Positions 1-9,326 are shown, numbered from the stretch's first letter. The stretch is 46,963 nucleotides of DNA from Betaproteobacteria bacterium (GCA_947457885.1 CANGXU010000009.1:1-46963); one strand, 5' to 3'. Made by a program: numbers and translations. Notes: a model not told the origin generated them from the letters alone.

Positions 1-783
1 CTGGTGGAGAACCGGGCGGGCGCCAATGGCAACGTGGGCGCGGAGATCGTCGCACGCGCCACGCCGGACGGCCAGACGCTGTTGCTGGCCGACCTCGGCG
101 CGATCGCCATCAACCCTTCCGTGTACAAGCAGTCCTACGACCCGGTGCGCGACCTTGCCGGCGTCACCATGGTCGCCTACTCGCCGCACCTGCTGGTCGT
201 GCATCCGTCGGTGCCGGCGAAGACGGTGAAGGAACTGGTCGCGCTTGCCCGCACCCGGCCCGGGCAGCTCAACTTCGCGACCTCCGGCGTCGGCGGCCCG
301 CCGCACCTGGCCGGCGTCGCGTTCGCGCAGGTGACCGGGTTGAAGTGGGCGTTCATCCCCTACAAGGGCGGCGCCGCGGCGCTGATCGACGTCGCTGGCG
401 GCCATGCCGACCTCACCTTCAACGGCATGCTGGCCACCTATCCCTACGTGAAGAGCGGCCGGTTGCGCCTGGTGGCCGTGTCGGGCTCGAAACGCTATCC
501 GACGCTGCCCGAGGTGCCCACGGTGTCGGAGTCGGGCGTGCCCGGCTTCGAGACAGGTTCGTGGCAGGGCATCCTCGCAGCATCGGCGAGCCCGCGCGCC
601 GCACTCGAGCGGCTGTCCACGGACATCGCGCGCATCCTGAATGTCGCGGAGATGCGCGAATACCTTGGGCGGCAGGGTGCCGAGGTGTCCACGATGAAGC
701 CCGAACAATTGTCGGCGTGGATGAAGACCGAGGTCGCGAAGTGGGCAGAGGTCGTACGCAAGGGCGGCATCAAACTGGAGTGA
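1..783 (+). CDS. Bug/TctC-family periplasmic solute-binding receptor, 5' end cut by window
   Basis: The reading frame is open from the first base and codes for about 260 C-terminal residues, so the signal peptide and first beta strands lie outside the window. The opening residues VENRAGANGNVGAEIVARATPDG match the loop that tripartite tricarboxylate transporter receptors carry after their first domain. Further family segments follow: a V-HPS-P-KTVKELVALA stretch, GVGGPPHLAG, and an IPYKGG-AALIDVAGGHADL segment that contributes to ligand binding. Such proteins bind carboxylates in the periplasm for TctAB-type permeases, although most Bug receptors in Burkholderiales are orphans, and no permease gene is visible here. 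The ligand cannot be predicted. A second receptor of the same family follows after 94 bases, so the pair could be a duplication or a co-expressed set. Confidence 0.9.
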   Translation: MVENRAGANGNVGAEIVARATPDGQTLLLADLGAIAINPSVYKQSYDPVRDLAGVTMVAYSPHLLVVHPSVPAKTVKELVALARTRPGQLNFATSGVGGPPHLAGVAFAQVTGLKWAFIPYKGGAAALIDVAGGHADLTFNGMLATYPYVKSGRLRLVAVSGSKRYPTLPEVPTVSESGVPGFETGSWQGILAASASPRAALERLSTDIARILNVAEMREYLGRQGAEVSTMKPEQLSAWMKTEVAKWAEVVRKGGIKLE

Positions 784-877
784 GTGGCGCGGCTCGCGCT
801 CGCGAGGCCGGAGCACTTGTTAGCAGGCAGGAAACGACACGGGAGCCTGCTTTTCATCGAAAGTCGGACAGGCTGAC

Positions 878-1858
878 ATGCTTGCTATCGATCGAATCGT
901 CTGTGCCTCAGCCGCGGTCGGCGCGCTTGCGTTGGTGCCCTTGCTGGCGTGCGCGCAGGGCAGTTATCCCAATCGCGCGATCCGCATGATCGTGCCATTC
1001 GCGAGTGGGGGTGGGCCCGATGTCGTCGCGCGGCTTCTCTCGGAAAGCCTCGCGCCGGCACTGGGCACCACCATCGTGGCGGACAACCGCCCCGGCGCCG
1101 GGAGCGTGCTGGGCACGGACATCGTCGCAAAGGCGACGCCCGACGGGTATACGGTCCTGCTGGGCAGCATCAGCCTGGCCGTCAATCCCGCGCTCTACAA
1201 GAAACTGCCCTACGACACGCTTCGCGATCTCGTTGCGGTATCCCTGGTCGCCGAGCAGCCCAATATCCTGCTGGTCCAGCCTGCGCTGCCTGCACGAAAC
1301 CTCAAGGAGTTGATCGCCCATGTGCGGGCCAATCCCGGCAAGCTGAGCTTCGGTTCAGCCGGCATCGGCTCGGGCATCCACCTGGCGACCGAGCTGATGC
1401 TGGTATCCATGGATGGCAGCATGATTCACGTACCCTACAAGGGGGGCGGGCCTGCGCTGACCGCACTGATGGGTAACGAGATCACCGTGTACATGTCGAC
1501 ATTGGCTTCGGCGCTGCCGTACGTGAAATCCGGTCGGTTACGTGCGCTCGGGGTGACGCCGATCAAGCGGGTGAGTCTGCTGCCGGATGTGCCCACGCTG
1601 GACGAAGCCGGCATCCCCGGATTCGACTACACGACCTGGTACGGGCTGATGGCACCGGCGGCGACACCACGCCCGATCGTGGATCGGTTGAACGCGGAAA
1701 CCGTCGCACAACTGAACTCTGCGACCCTGCAGCGGCGAATGGAAGCGCAGGGCCTGAACGCCATCCCGTCCACACCGGCGCAATTCACGACCAAACTGAG
1801 GTCGGAGACGGAAAAATGGGCCAGGGCGGCGGCGGCGGCAAAGATCCTGCCGGAATGA
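878..1858 (+). CDS. Bug/TctC-family periplasmic solute-binding receptor
   Basis: This 326-residue protein is the usual length for a complete Bug receptor. Residues 1 to about 26 form a signal peptide with a hydrophobic core (AAVGALALVPLLA) and a likely cleavage site after ACA. The mature part begins SYPNRAIRMIVPFASGGGPD, the family's first strand and phosphate-loop-like turn. It also has the ADNRPGAGSVLGTDIVAKATPDG and VPYKGGGPALTALMGNE segments. It should capture a carboxylated metabolite in the periplasm; the substrate is unknown. The preceding 94-base gap holds no obvious strong terminator. The stop lies one base before the converging stop of the phosphoketolase gene on the other strand, so the two transcription units meet tail to tail with no spacer. 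Confidence 0.9.
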   Translation: MLAIDRIVCASAAVGALALVPLLACAQGSYPNRAIRMIVPFASGGGPDVVARLLSESLAPALGTTIVADNRPGAGSVLGTDIVAKATPDGYTVLLGSISLAVNPALYKKLPYDTLRDLVAVSLVAEQPNILLVQPALPARNLKELIAHVRANPGKLSFGSAGIGSGIHLATELMLVSMDGSMIHVPYKGGGPALTALMGNEITVYMSTLASALPYVKSGRLRALGVTPIKRVSLLPDVPTLDEAGIPGFDYTTWYGLMAPAATPRPIVDRLNAETVAQLNSATLQRRMEAQGLNAIPSTPAQFTTKLRSETEKWARAAAAAKILPE

Positions 1859-1859
1859 A

Positions 1860-4286
1860 CTAAGGGGCAGGCAACGTGTGCGCCACGGTACCAACCGCCG
1901 GCCACTGCCATTCACGGATCTCCGGCATGTCCTCGCCGTGCTGGCGGATGTACGCATGGTGGTCGGTGAGCCGGTCGCGCGCCCACTGCCGCAGGTGGGC
2001 TGCGCGGTAGCCGAGCATCGGCACCCGGTCGATCACATCCATCGCCAGGTGGAAGCGGTCGAGGTCGTTGCGCACCACCATGTCGAACGGGGTGGTGGTC
2101 GTGCCCTCCTCCTTGTAGCCGCGCACATGCAGGTTGGCATGGTTGGTCCGCCGGTAGGTCAGCCGGTGGATCAGCCACGGATAGCCGTGGTAGGCGAACA
2201 CCACCGGCTTGTCGGTGGTGAACAGTGCATCGAATTCGGGGTCGGTCAGGCCGTCGGGATGCTCGCTTGAATCCTGCAGGGTCATCAGGTCGACGACGTT
2301 GACCATGCGCACCTTCAGGCCGGGCAGGTGGGTGCGCAGCAGGTCTATCGCAGCCAGCGTCTCGAGCGTCGGCACGTCGCCGGCGCAGGCCATCACGACA
2401 TCGGGCTCGCCGTCGGCGTCGCTGCTGGCCCATCTCCAGATTCCGATGCCGGCGCTGCAATGGCGTACAGCCTCGTCCATCGACAACCATTGCGGCTGCA
2501 TCTGCTTGCCCGACACGATCACGTTCACCCGGTTGCGCGAACGCAGGCAACCGTCGGTCACATGCAGCAGCGTGTTCGCGTCCGGCGGCAGGTAGACACG
2601 GATCACCTGCGCCTTCTTGTTGACCACATGGTCGATGAAGCCGGGATCCTGGTGCGAGAAGCCGTTGTGGTCCTGTTGCCATACGTGCGAAGTGAGCAGG
2701 ATGTTGAGCGACGCGATCGGCCGCCGCCACGGCACTTCGCCGGCGACCTTCAACCACTTCGCGTGCTGGTTGAACATCGAATCGACGATGTGGATGAAGG
2801 CTTCGTAACACGAGAACAGGCCATGCCGGCCGCTCAGCAGGTAGCCTTCGAGCCAGCCCTGGCAGGTGTGCTCGGAGAGGATCTCCATCACGCGGCCGTC
2901 CTGCGCGAGGAACGTGTCCTCCGGCAGCGTCTGCGCCATCCAGGCACGGCCAGTCACCTCGAACAGCGCACCGAGGCGATTCGATGCCGTCTCGTCGGGC
3001 CCGACCACGCGGAAGTTGCGCGCATCCTCGTTGAGACGCATCGTGTCGCGCAGGAACCCGCCCATCACCCGCGTGGCCTCGGCCATCGACGCACCGGGCG
3101 ACGGCACCGGCACGGCATGGTCGCGGAAATCCGGAAGGCGCAGCTCGCGCAGCAGGCTGCCGCCGTTCGCATGCGGATTACATCCCATCCGGCGCGGGCC
3201 CGACGGTGCGAGCGCCAGCAGTTCAGGCCTCGGGCACCCCTGTTCGTCGAACAGTTCCTCGGGGCGGTAGGCCTTCATCCACTGCTCCAGGAGCCGCAGG
3301 TGGTCGGGATTACTGCGGGGATCGCTGAACGGAACCTGGTGCGAACGCCAGTGTCCCTCGGTCTTGAGGCCGTCGATCTCCTGTGGCCCCGTCCATCCCT
3401 TCGGGCTGCGCAGCACGATCATCGGCCAGCGCGGGCGTCCGGATACGCGGCCCGAACGGGCATCTGACTGGAGCAACCGGATCCGTTTCAGTACCGCCTC
3501 GAGCGTGGCCGCCATCTTCGCGTGCATCTCGATCGGATCGCTGCCTTCGACGGTGAACGGCTCGTAGCCGTAGCCGGCCAGCAGGCTGTCGAGTTCTGCC
3601 GGGGGAATGCGCGCGAGAATCGCCGGATTGGCGATCTTGTATCCGTTCAGGTGCAGAATCGGCAGCACCGCACCATCGCGCGCCGGGTCGAGGAACTTGT
3701 TCGAATGCCAGGCTGCCGCAAGCGGACCGGTTTCCGCCTCACCGTCGCCGATCACGCAGGCGACCACCAGATCCGGGTTGTCGAAGGCGGCGCCGAATGC
3801 ATGCGACAGCGCATAGCCGAGTTCGCCGCCTTCATGGATGGACCCCGGTACCTCCGGCGTCGCATGGCTGCCGATACCCCCAGGAAACGAGAACTGGCGG
3901 AACAGCCGTCGTATGCCTTCGAGGTCGCGGCCGACTTCCGGGTACTGTTCGCTGTAGCTGCCTTCAAGCCAGGTATTCGCGACCAGTGCCGGCCCGCCAT
4001 GGCCCGGACCCGCGATGAACAGCATGTCGACGTCATGCCGGCGGATCACCCGGCTCAGGTGAACCCACAGGAAGTTCAGCCCTGGCGTCGTTCCCCAGTG
4101 CCCGAGCAGGCGGGGCTTTACGTGGTCGACGGTGAGCGGTTCGCGCAGCAGCGGGTTGTCGAGCAGGTAGATCTGCCCGACCGACAGATAATTGGCCGCT
4201 CGCCACCACGCGTCGAGCCGTTGCAGTTCATCGTCCGGCGGAACGTCGGTGTCCGGCGGGAATACGTTGACTGACGTCGATGCCAT
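1860..4286 (-). CDS. xfp: Phosphoketolase (xylulose 5-phosphate / fructose 6-phosphate)
   Basis: This 808-residue thiamine diphosphate enzyme has the full family length of about 790 to 830. The N-terminal domain has [11 protein letters not shown] (62-72), [15 protein letters not shown] (152-166) and the cofactor-binding [11 protein letters not shown] (180-190). The C-terminal part has the family segments [13 protein letters not shown] and [10 protein letters not shown]. It cleaves xylulose 5-phosphate with phosphate to acetyl phosphate and glyceraldehyde 3-phosphate; many members also accept fructose 6-phosphate, and specificity cannot be read here. In a carbon-fixing or mixotrophic phototroph such a bypass gives two-carbon units without pyruvate decarboxylation, which is inference. 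No acetate kinase or phosphotransacetylase gene adjoins it. Confidence 0.96.
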   Translation of the reverse strand: MASTSVNVFPPDTDVPPDDELQRLDAWWRAANYLSVGQIYLLDNPLLREPLTVDHVKPRLLGHWGTTPGLNFLWVHLSRVIRRHDVDMLFIAGPGHGGPALVANTWLEGSYSEQYPEVGRDLEGIRRLFRQFSFPGGIGSHATPEVPGSIHEGGELGYALSHAFGAAFDNPDLVVACVIGDGEAETGPLAAAWHSNKFLDPARDGAVLPILHLNGYKIANPAILARIPPAELDSLLAGYGYEPFTVEGSDPIEMHAKMAATLEAVLKRIRLLQSDARSGRVSGRPRWPMIVLRSPKGWTGPQEIDGLKTEGHWRSHQVPFSDPRSNPDHLRLLEQWMKAYRPEELFDEQGCPRPELLALAPSGPRRMGCNPHANGGSLLRELRLPDFRDHAVPVPSPGASMAEATRVMGGFLRDTMRLNEDARNFRVVGPDETASNRLGALFEVTGRAWMAQTLPEDTFLAQDGRVMEILSEHTCQGWLEGYLLSGRHGLFSCYEAFIHIVDSMFNQHAKWLKVAGEVPWRRPIASLNILLTSHVWQQDHNGFSHQDPGFIDHVVNKKAQVIRVYLPPDANTLLHVTDGCLRSRNRVNVIVSGKQMQPQWLSMDEAVRHCSAGIGIWRWASSDADGEPDVVMACAGDVPTLETLAAIDLLRTHLPGLKVRMVNVVDLMTLQDSSEHPDGLTDPEFDALFTTDKPVVFAYHGYPWLIHRLTYRRTNHANLHVRGYKEEGTTTTPFDMVVRNDLDRFHLAMDVIDRVPMLGYRAAHLRQWARDRLTDHHAYIRQHGEDMPEIREWQWPAVGTVAHTLPAP

Positions 4287-4360
4287 CTGGATCGCCTCGA
4301 TGGGAAGAAGTTCGAATCAGCAACATTCGCACCCGCGGCATGCCTGCCGGCGATCGCCAG

Positions 4361-4651
4361 TCAGGCATCCTGGCCGTACGGAGGGATGCCGAGCCCCCTG
4401 CGCAGGAGTTCATCGACGACCTCGGTCATCGACAGGCCGCGAGAGGCCGCTAGGGCGGTGACCTGGACGACCAGGCGCTGGTCGAGCTTGACCGCGAACG
4501 GCACCAGCCCGGCCGCCTGGTCCAGCTTGCGCTGCTCTCGCCGGTCGGCAGCGGGCGCGGCACCCGGCTTGCCGGCCGCACGCGCCTGCTTCATCTGCCC
4601 CATAATCTTCGTGCCCTTGAGTCGGGCAAGGTCGGTGGCTTTCATCGCCAT
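4361..4651 (-). CDS. Small protein with ribbon-helix-helix-like C-terminus
   Basis: The chosen ATG at 4651 gives 96 residues and has a GGGAG ribosome-binding site 8 bases upstream; a start further out at 4723 would run through the yaeQ promoter region and is less likely. The N-terminal half is basic and Ala/Gln rich (KGTKIMGQMKQARAAGKPG). The last 45 residues read as a strand plus two helices, with PFAVKLDQRLVVQVTALAA followed by SRGLSMTEVVDELLRRGLG. That is the layout of CopG/Arc-type ribbon-helix-helix DNA-binding proteins, but I do not recognise a named family. It is divergent from yaeQ with only 46 bases between the starts, so it could regulate that promoter. No toxin-like partner gene lies next to it. 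Confidence 0.6.
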   Translation of the reverse strand: MAMKATDLARLKGTKIMGQMKQARAAGKPGAAPAADRREQRKLDQAAGLVPFAVKLDQRLVVQVTALAASRGLSMTEVVDELLRRGLGIPPYGQDA

Positions 4652-4697
4652 GGTCGTATCTCCCTCAATCCTGGTTTCATCTGCATATGGCGGGTGC

Positions 4698-5255
4698 ATG
4701 GCCCTGAAGTCCACGGTGTTCAAGGCGGAACTGCAGGTGAGCGACCTCGACCGCCACTATTACGAGACTCATGCGCTGACGCTGGCCCGCCATCCGTCCG
4801 AGACCGACGAGCGCATGATGATGCGCGTGCTGGCGTTCGCACTCAATGCCGACGCGGCGCTTTCGTTCGCCGGTGACGTGAGCGCCCAGGACGAACCTTC
4901 GCTCTGGATCAGGGATCTCACCGGCTCGATCCGGCTTTGGATCGAGGTCGGGCTGCCCGATCCGAAGCTGCTGCGCAAGGCTGCAGGACGCAGCGAGGCG
5001 GTGATCGTGTATGCCTACGGGCGCGGCGCCGATCTCTGGTGGGCGGGCGCGTCGCAGCACTGTGCGCAAGTCGATCGACTGACCGTATGGCACATTCCCC
5101 AGACGACCAGCCTGCCCCTCGCAGCCCTGGCCAGGCGCTCGATGCAGCTGCAATGCCTGATCCAGGAAGGCGACATCACGTTTTCCGACGCGTCGGATTC
5201 GGTCGGGGTCGAACGCATCCTCCTCAAGGCTGCGACGGCACGGATGGGCCGCTAG
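4698..5255 (+). CDS. yaeQ: YaeQ family protein
   Basis: The ATG at 4698 gives 185 residues, matching the usual YaeQ length of about 180; an upstream in-frame extension is antisense to the neighbouring small gene and was dropped. Family features are the start MALKSTVFKAELQVSDLDRHYY, LTLARHPSETDERMMMRVLAFAL (about 28-50), the acidic EPSLWIRDLTGSIRLWIEVGLPD stretch, and VYAYGR followed by a conserved tryptophan pair. The fold is known from structures to resemble PD-(D/E)XK nucleases, but the cellular role is not established. The gene stands alone between a divergent small gene and a convergent exporter gene that ends 12 bases further on. Confidence 0.93.
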   Translation: MALKSTVFKAELQVSDLDRHYYETHALTLARHPSETDERMMMRVLAFALNADAALSFAGDVSAQDEPSLWIRDLTGSIRLWIEVGLPDPKLLRKAAGRSEAVIVYAYGRGADLWWAGASQHCAQVDRLTVWHIPQTTSLPLAALARRSMQLQCLIQEGDITFSDASDSVGVERILLKAATARMGR

Positions 5256-5267
5256 CTGGCTAGCCGG

Positions 5268-7136
5268 TCACGCCGGCAGTGCCCGCTGTTCCTGCTGCGC
5301 CCACAGCCCTGCATACACGCCGCCCAGTGCCAGCAGTTGCGCATGGGTGCCGGCCTCGACCACGCGGGCACGATCGAACACGACCACATGGTCGGCGCGC
5401 GCGGCATCGCGCAACTGGTGGGTGACCAGCACGGACGTACGCCCGCCCGAGACGTCGAGCAGCGTCTGCATGACGGCACGCCCGGTGGCCGGGTCGAGCG
5501 CACTGGTCGGTTCGTCGAGCACCAGCAGCACGGGTTCGCGCACCAGCGCACGCGCGATCGCGATGCGCTGGCGCTGTCCGCCCGAGCAGGTGTCGCCCGC
5601 CACCATCGTGCCATAGCCCTCTGGCAGGGAATCGACCCAGGACGCGATGCCGGCGGCCTGCGCCGCCGCTGCGACCTGCGCGTCGGTTGCATCGAGCCGT
5701 CCCGCCCGGATGTTCTCCGCGATCGTCGCGTGGAACAGCAGGCTGTCCTGGAATACCGCGCTGACCCCGGACCAGTAGGCCTGCAGGTCCGCCTGCGCAA
5801 GGTCCAGGCCGTCGATCAGCACGCGGCCGGCGCGGGGTTGCTGCAGGCCGAGCAGCAGTTGCAGGGCCGTGCTCTTGCCGGAGCCGCTCGCACCGACGAA
5901 CGCGGTCATGCGCCCGGCCGCGATCTCGAACGTTGCATCGCCGAGCTGATCGGCTGGCGCGGCGGTCGTGTCGGCAGCCGCATCGCTGGCATAACGGAAG
6001 CTCACCCGCTCGAACGCGATCGCGGGCGGCCGCTGCAGGCTCATCGTGCGCCTGTTGCCTTCGCCCACGGCGCGATCGGCCTCGCCGGGGACGGAGACGG
6101 GGACGGGAGCGGCGCCTGACGGCACTGGCCCGGCTGGCATTCCGAGCAGTTCGGTGATCCGGCGCATGCCTGCCGACGCACCGATCAGCCCCGGCATCGC
6201 CGCGGTGAGCGAGTAGGTATGGGTAGCCAGGCTGGAGAACAGCAGGTAGAACGCGATCAGCCCGCCCGGCGTCATGTCGCCGCGCACGACCATCCAGCAG
6301 CCAAGCGCCAGCACCACCAGGTCGATCAGTTCGATCGCGATCCATGGCACGCGATGGCTGAAGTAGCTGAACACGTTGTAGCGCAACGACGCGCCGATGA
6401 TGCGCTGGTTGTGCGCATCGAACCGCTGCGCCGCGAGTGATTGCAGGCCGAATACGCGCAGCACGATCTGGTTCGCGAGGTTCTCCTGCAGGTGCGTGGC
6501 CAGCGCGCCGACAGCGGTCTTCGCCGCATAGCTCTCGCGCGCGGCCAGCGGCGTGAGGAAGCGGGGACCGATCAGCGCCAGCGGCAGCAGGGCGATGCCG
6601 GCGAGCGCGAGACGCCAGTCGCTCCACAGCAGCAGCCCGAGCGCGATCACGACGCCGCAGGCTGCAGTCGCCACGTACCCGAGGGACCAGAGCGCCGGCT
6701 CGACGCTGCCGGCATCGCTGGTGATGCGCGTGATCAGGTCGCCATGCGTCGACGTGCGCAGCCTGGACAGGGGCAGGCGCTGGGTATGTTCGAACAGCCG
6801 CGCCCGCACCTCGCCCGGCACCGATGCACACAACTTCGCCTGGAGGTACTCGTGCAGCAGCGCAGCGCCACCGGAGACGACGGCCGCCACCAGCAGCAGC
6901 ACCAGGATCAGTACGACCAGCCCGCCATCGGCCTTCAGCAGCGCGTCATCGACGAGCGTGCCGAACGCCTTGCGCTGGCCCAGCTGCAGCCCGAGTTCCA
7001 ACGCCATCAGCAGCCCGATCGTCGCGAGCTGTCCTCGATGCGGACGCAGCAGCGGCGCGAGACCACGCCACAGGCTGCCGGCCCAGCCGAAGCCTGCAAC
7101 CTCTTGCGCGGTGGCCGCCGGCGCGCGGTCGGTCAC
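5268..7136 (-). CDS. ABC exporter, fused transmembrane and ATPase domains
   Basis: A GTG at 7136 overlaps the stop of the preceding DUF3426 gene (GTGA), giving 622 residues. The first ~330 residues hold about six hydrophobic helices of a type I exporter; the rest is the ATPase. The Walker A motif GASGSGKST is at about 415-423 and Walker B is VLLVLDEPTSALD. The signature reads CSGGQRQR at about 517, so the usual first leucine of LSGGQ is a cysteine. The D-loop and the switch histidine (VTHQL) are intact. Half-size exporters of this type work as homodimers moving lipids, peptides or drugs out of the cytoplasm; nothing here identifies the substrate. It is the last gene of the housekeeping run that starts near 13603. 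Confidence 0.9.
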   Translation of the reverse strand: MTDRAPAATAQEVAGFGWAGSLWRGLAPLLRPHRGQLATIGLLMALELGLQLGQRKAFGTLVDDALLKADGGLVVLILVLLLVAAVVSGGAALLHEYLQAKLCASVPGEVRARLFEHTQRLPLSRLRTSTHGDLITRITSDAGSVEPALWSLGYVATAACGVVIALGLLLWSDWRLALAGIALLPLALIGPRFLTPLAARESYAAKTAVGALATHLQENLANQIVLRVFGLQSLAAQRFDAHNQRIIGASLRYNVFSYFSHRVPWIAIELIDLVVLALGCWMVVRGDMTPGGLIAFYLLFSSLATHTYSLTAAMPGLIGASAGMRRITELLGMPAGPVPSGAAPVPVSVPGEADRAVGEGNRRTMSLQRPPAIAFERVSFRYASDAAADTTAAPADQLGDATFEIAAGRMTAFVGASGSGKSTALQLLLGLQQPRAGRVLIDGLDLAQADLQAYWSGVSAVFQDSLLFHATIAENIRAGRLDATDAQVAAAAQAAGIASWVDSLPEGYGTMVAGDTCSGGQRQRIAIARALVREPVLLVLDEPTSALDPATGRAVMQTLLDVSGGRTSVLVTHQLRDAARADHVVVFDRARVVEAGTHAQLLALGGVYAGLWAQQEQRALPA

Positions 7137-8392
7137 GGATAGAAGAGATACAGCCGATAGCCGACCGGGCGCAGCTCGGTAGTGTCGAGCGTCAGGCGTA
7201 TGGAGAACTCGTCGCCGGCACGCAGCCCCTTGCGCTCCGGACTGCCGGCAGCCAGGTACTGGTCGGGAAGCAGGACCCTGCGCGCCAGCGGACGGTCCTG
7301 TGCATCGGTCAGCGTGACCTCGATCGCCGGGAAAGCGACATCGATCGCAGCCCGGCTGCGCACCGACGCGGCGAGCTGGATGAGGTTCGGCTTCGCCGCG
7401 TCCACCGCCTGCAGGTCCGAACTTTCGATCACCAGCTGTTCGGCAGCCTTCGGCAGGCCGACCTCGCAGCGGGCGATCCGGCAGAGATTCTCCAGCAGGG
7501 CCCGGCTGGCCGGGTAGTGAGCGGCAATCTGCGTGCGATACGCATGCACGACCTGCCCGGCCAGCAGCACGGCCAGCAGGATCGAGACGACGATCCAGGT
7601 CGCACGGTAGCGTCGCAGTACGACGCACAACAGGGCGAGCAGGGCTGCCGCGAGGGCGACCGGGTACTCGCGCAGCACCGTCGCCGGCGACACGCCTGCG
7701 ACGAGCCCGGCCAGAGGTGCCGGCAGGCGGTCGCCCGCCAGCAGCACTACGGCCGCGGCCACGGCCAGCAGGAGGCCGGCGGTGATACCGACCACACGCA
7801 TGCGGCTGGCGGCCGACGTCGTGCCCGGCGGCGGTGCCGGGGTGACCGAATAGTCGGTCAGCTCCGGTGCGAACCGCGGCGGCGGGTCGACGACGTCGCC
7901 GGTGGGTTGCGGTTGCGGTTGCGGTTGCGGTTGCGGCTGGGGTTGCGGCTGGGGTTGCGGTTGCGGCTGCAGTTGCGGCCGCACATTCGCCGTGCCGCGC
8001 GGCATTTCGGCTGTTGCCAGCCCTCCCTGCAGCGACCCTGGATCGGGAAGATCCAGCAGGTGATCGACCGTCATCGGTTCGCTCGACGACTCTGCGCCGA
8101 CCCGCGGGACCGGCACATCGGGCGTCCACTCGGCGACGCGCTCGCCACCGGGCGCGTCGCGCAGGGTGCCGGCCCTGGCCGGGGCATCGGGCGCTCGGTT
8201 GGCGTCCTGGACCTGCCCGGGCTCGGAGGCCTTCAGTGCCGCATCGGCGACCGTGGTCAACGAGGGAAAGGCGTCGAACACCGTGCTGCAGCTGCCGCAA
8301 CGCACCTGCCCGCCGGACGCCTGCAGCTGCGCCGGGGTGACGCGGAACATTGTCAGGCAGGCCGGGTTCGAGCAGCGCGTGACCAGTGCCAT
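7133..8392 (-). CDS. Zinc-ribbon plus DUF3426 membrane protein with Gln-Pro repeat linker
   Basis: The 419-residue protein begins with an MJ0042-type zinc ribbon with cysteines at 7, 12, 32 and 35 (CSNPACLTMF then RCGSC). A long low-complexity linker follows, including a run of about twelve Gln-Pro pairs. Three to four hydrophobic segments come next (for example VVGITAGLLLAVAAAVVLLAG and ALAAALLALLCVVL), then a C-terminal soluble DUF3426 domain ending VGYRLYLFYP. Proteins of this architecture are common beside prmA in betaproteobacteria and have no settled function; a cytoplasmic metal-binding sensor with an extracytoplasmic domain is a guess. It lies 9 bases after prmA and is coupled by overlap to the exporter gene. 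Confidence 0.88.
   Translation of the reverse strand: MALVTRCSNPACLTMFRVTPAQLQASGGQVRCGSCSTVFDAFPSLTTVADAALKASEPGQVQDANRAPDAPARAGTLRDAPGGERVAEWTPDVPVPRVGAESSSEPMTVDHLLDLPDPGSLQGGLATAEMPRGTANVRPQLQPQPQPQPQPQPQPQPQPQPQPTGDVVDPPPRFAPELTDYSVTPAPPPGTTSAASRMRVVGITAGLLLAVAAAVVLLAGDRLPAPLAGLVAGVSPATVLREYPVALAAALLALLCVVLRRYRATWIVVSILLAVLLAGQVVHAYRTQIAAHYPASRALLENLCRIARCEVGLPKAAEQLVIESSDLQAVDAAKPNLIQLAASVRSRAAIDVAFPAIEVTLTDAQDRPLARRVLLPDQYLAAGSPERKGLRAGDEFSIRLTLDTTELRPVGYRLYLFYP
7905..7976 (-). repeat. Twelve-unit hexanucleotide repeat coding for Gln-Pro
   Basis: Twelve consecutive 6-base units of the form GGTTGC, with GGCTGG, GGCTGC and AGTTGC variants, run without interruption on the plus strand. 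Read on the minus strand they code for alternating Gln and Pro in the linker of the DUF3426 protein. Six-base units keep the frame, so slippage would change linker length only. Five identical GGTTGC units lie together at 7905-7934. Confidence 0.95.
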
Positions 8393-8401
8393 GGGCAGTC
8401 C

Positions 8402-9313
8402 TCAGCGCACGCGCATGCCGGCGAGCAGCGCCCAGCCGTCAAGGGTGCGTACCGTGCCGAGTTCGCAACCGGGTGCATAGACCGCGGCGATCTGCTCTGC
8501 CTGGCTGTCGAGCAGGCCGGCCAGTGCGATCATGCCGCCTGGTCGCACCTGTGCCGCGAGCAGCGGCGCCAGCGCCATCAACGGCCGGGCAAGGATGTTT
8601 GCGACCACCACGTCATACCCCCCCGCACCGCCTGCATCGTCGGGCAGGCAGAAGGTCGCACCGTAGATGCCGTTGGCGATCGCATTGGCCGCAGCGGTGG
8701 CGACGGCTTCGGGATCGATGTCGATGCCACTGACCTTCGCGGCACCGAGCCTTGCCGCGCCGATCGCGAGCACGCCCGAACCGCATCCGTAGTCGAGCAC
8801 CGATTCGCCACCGCGCAGCGTCGCGGCCAGCCATTCGAGGCACAGCCGGGTGGTGGGATGGCTTCCGGAGCCGAACGCGCGCCCCGGATCAATCACCAGG
8901 TTGATCGCGGCGGGGTCAGGCGGCTGGTGCCAGGTCGGCACGATCCAAAGCCGGTCGGTGATGCGGATCGGCTCGAACTCGCGCTGGGTGAGCGCGACCC
9001 AGTCGGCATCCTCCACCGTGCGCGTGCCGCTCATCGACGAAGGATCGATCGCGCATTCGGCGAGCGCCGGCCCGACGAGCGCCTCGGCCTGCGCCGCATC
9101 CTCGAACAGCGCCGCGAGCCGCGCGCGCTGCCAGCGGATCGGTCGCAACGGCTCGTTCCATTCGCCGGGCTCGTCGAACACCGCCTGCTCCTCGGGCGTG
9201 CCGGCCAGCGCATCGCCGACGTCGACCGCGAGGGCTCCGGCCTCAAGCAGCGCATCACCGAGCAGATCGGCCTGCCCGGGCGTTACTTCGAAAGTGACGG
9301 CGGTCAGCGGCAT
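8402..9313 (-). CDS. prmA: Ribosomal protein L11 methyltransferase
   Basis: The ATG at 9313 (MPLTAVTFEVTPGQ) gives 303 residues, the normal PrmA length. The N-terminal ~100 residues are the L11-recognition domain, and the rest is a class I methyltransferase. Motif I is VLDYGCGSGVLAIGAARLG, followed by the acidic IDIDPEAV, and the VVANILARPL segment carries the conserved Asn-Ile-Leu. It trimethylates ribosomal protein L11 at several amino groups using S-adenosylmethionine. It follows accC by 13 bases and precedes the DUF3426 gene by 9, the usual accB-accC-prmA order of betaproteobacteria. Confidence 0.97.
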   Translation of the reverse strand: MPLTAVTFEVTPGQADLLGDALLEAGALAVDVGDALAGTPEEQAVFDEPGEWNEPLRPIRWQRARLAALFEDAAQAEALVGPALAECAIDPSSMSGTRTVEDADWVALTQREFEPIRITDRLWIVPTWHQPPDPAAINLVIDPGRAFGSGSHPTTRLCLEWLAATLRGGESVLDYGCGSGVLAIGAARLGAAKVSGIDIDPEAVATAAANAIANGIYGATFCLPDDAGGAGGYDVVVANILARPLMALAPLLAAQVRPGGMIALAGLLDSQAEQIAAVYAPGCELGTVRTLDGWALLAGMRVR

Positions 9314-9326
9314 GGCGGGCGCCCGG

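Noticed and set aside
784-877. CTCGCG/CGCGAG inverted repeat after the first receptor gene as a terminator
   Set aside because: The loop would be only two bases, no T run follows, and such self-complementary strings are common at this GC content.
1912-2811. Arg/Ala-rich open frame within the phosphoketolase gene
   Set aside because: It is a shifted frame on the same strand inside a clearly coding phosphoketolase region and has no ribosome-binding site.
4652-4723. 24-residue N-terminal extension of the small ribbon-helix-helix-like protein
   Set aside because: It would overlap the yaeQ start, while the ATG at 4651 has a proper GGGAG site.
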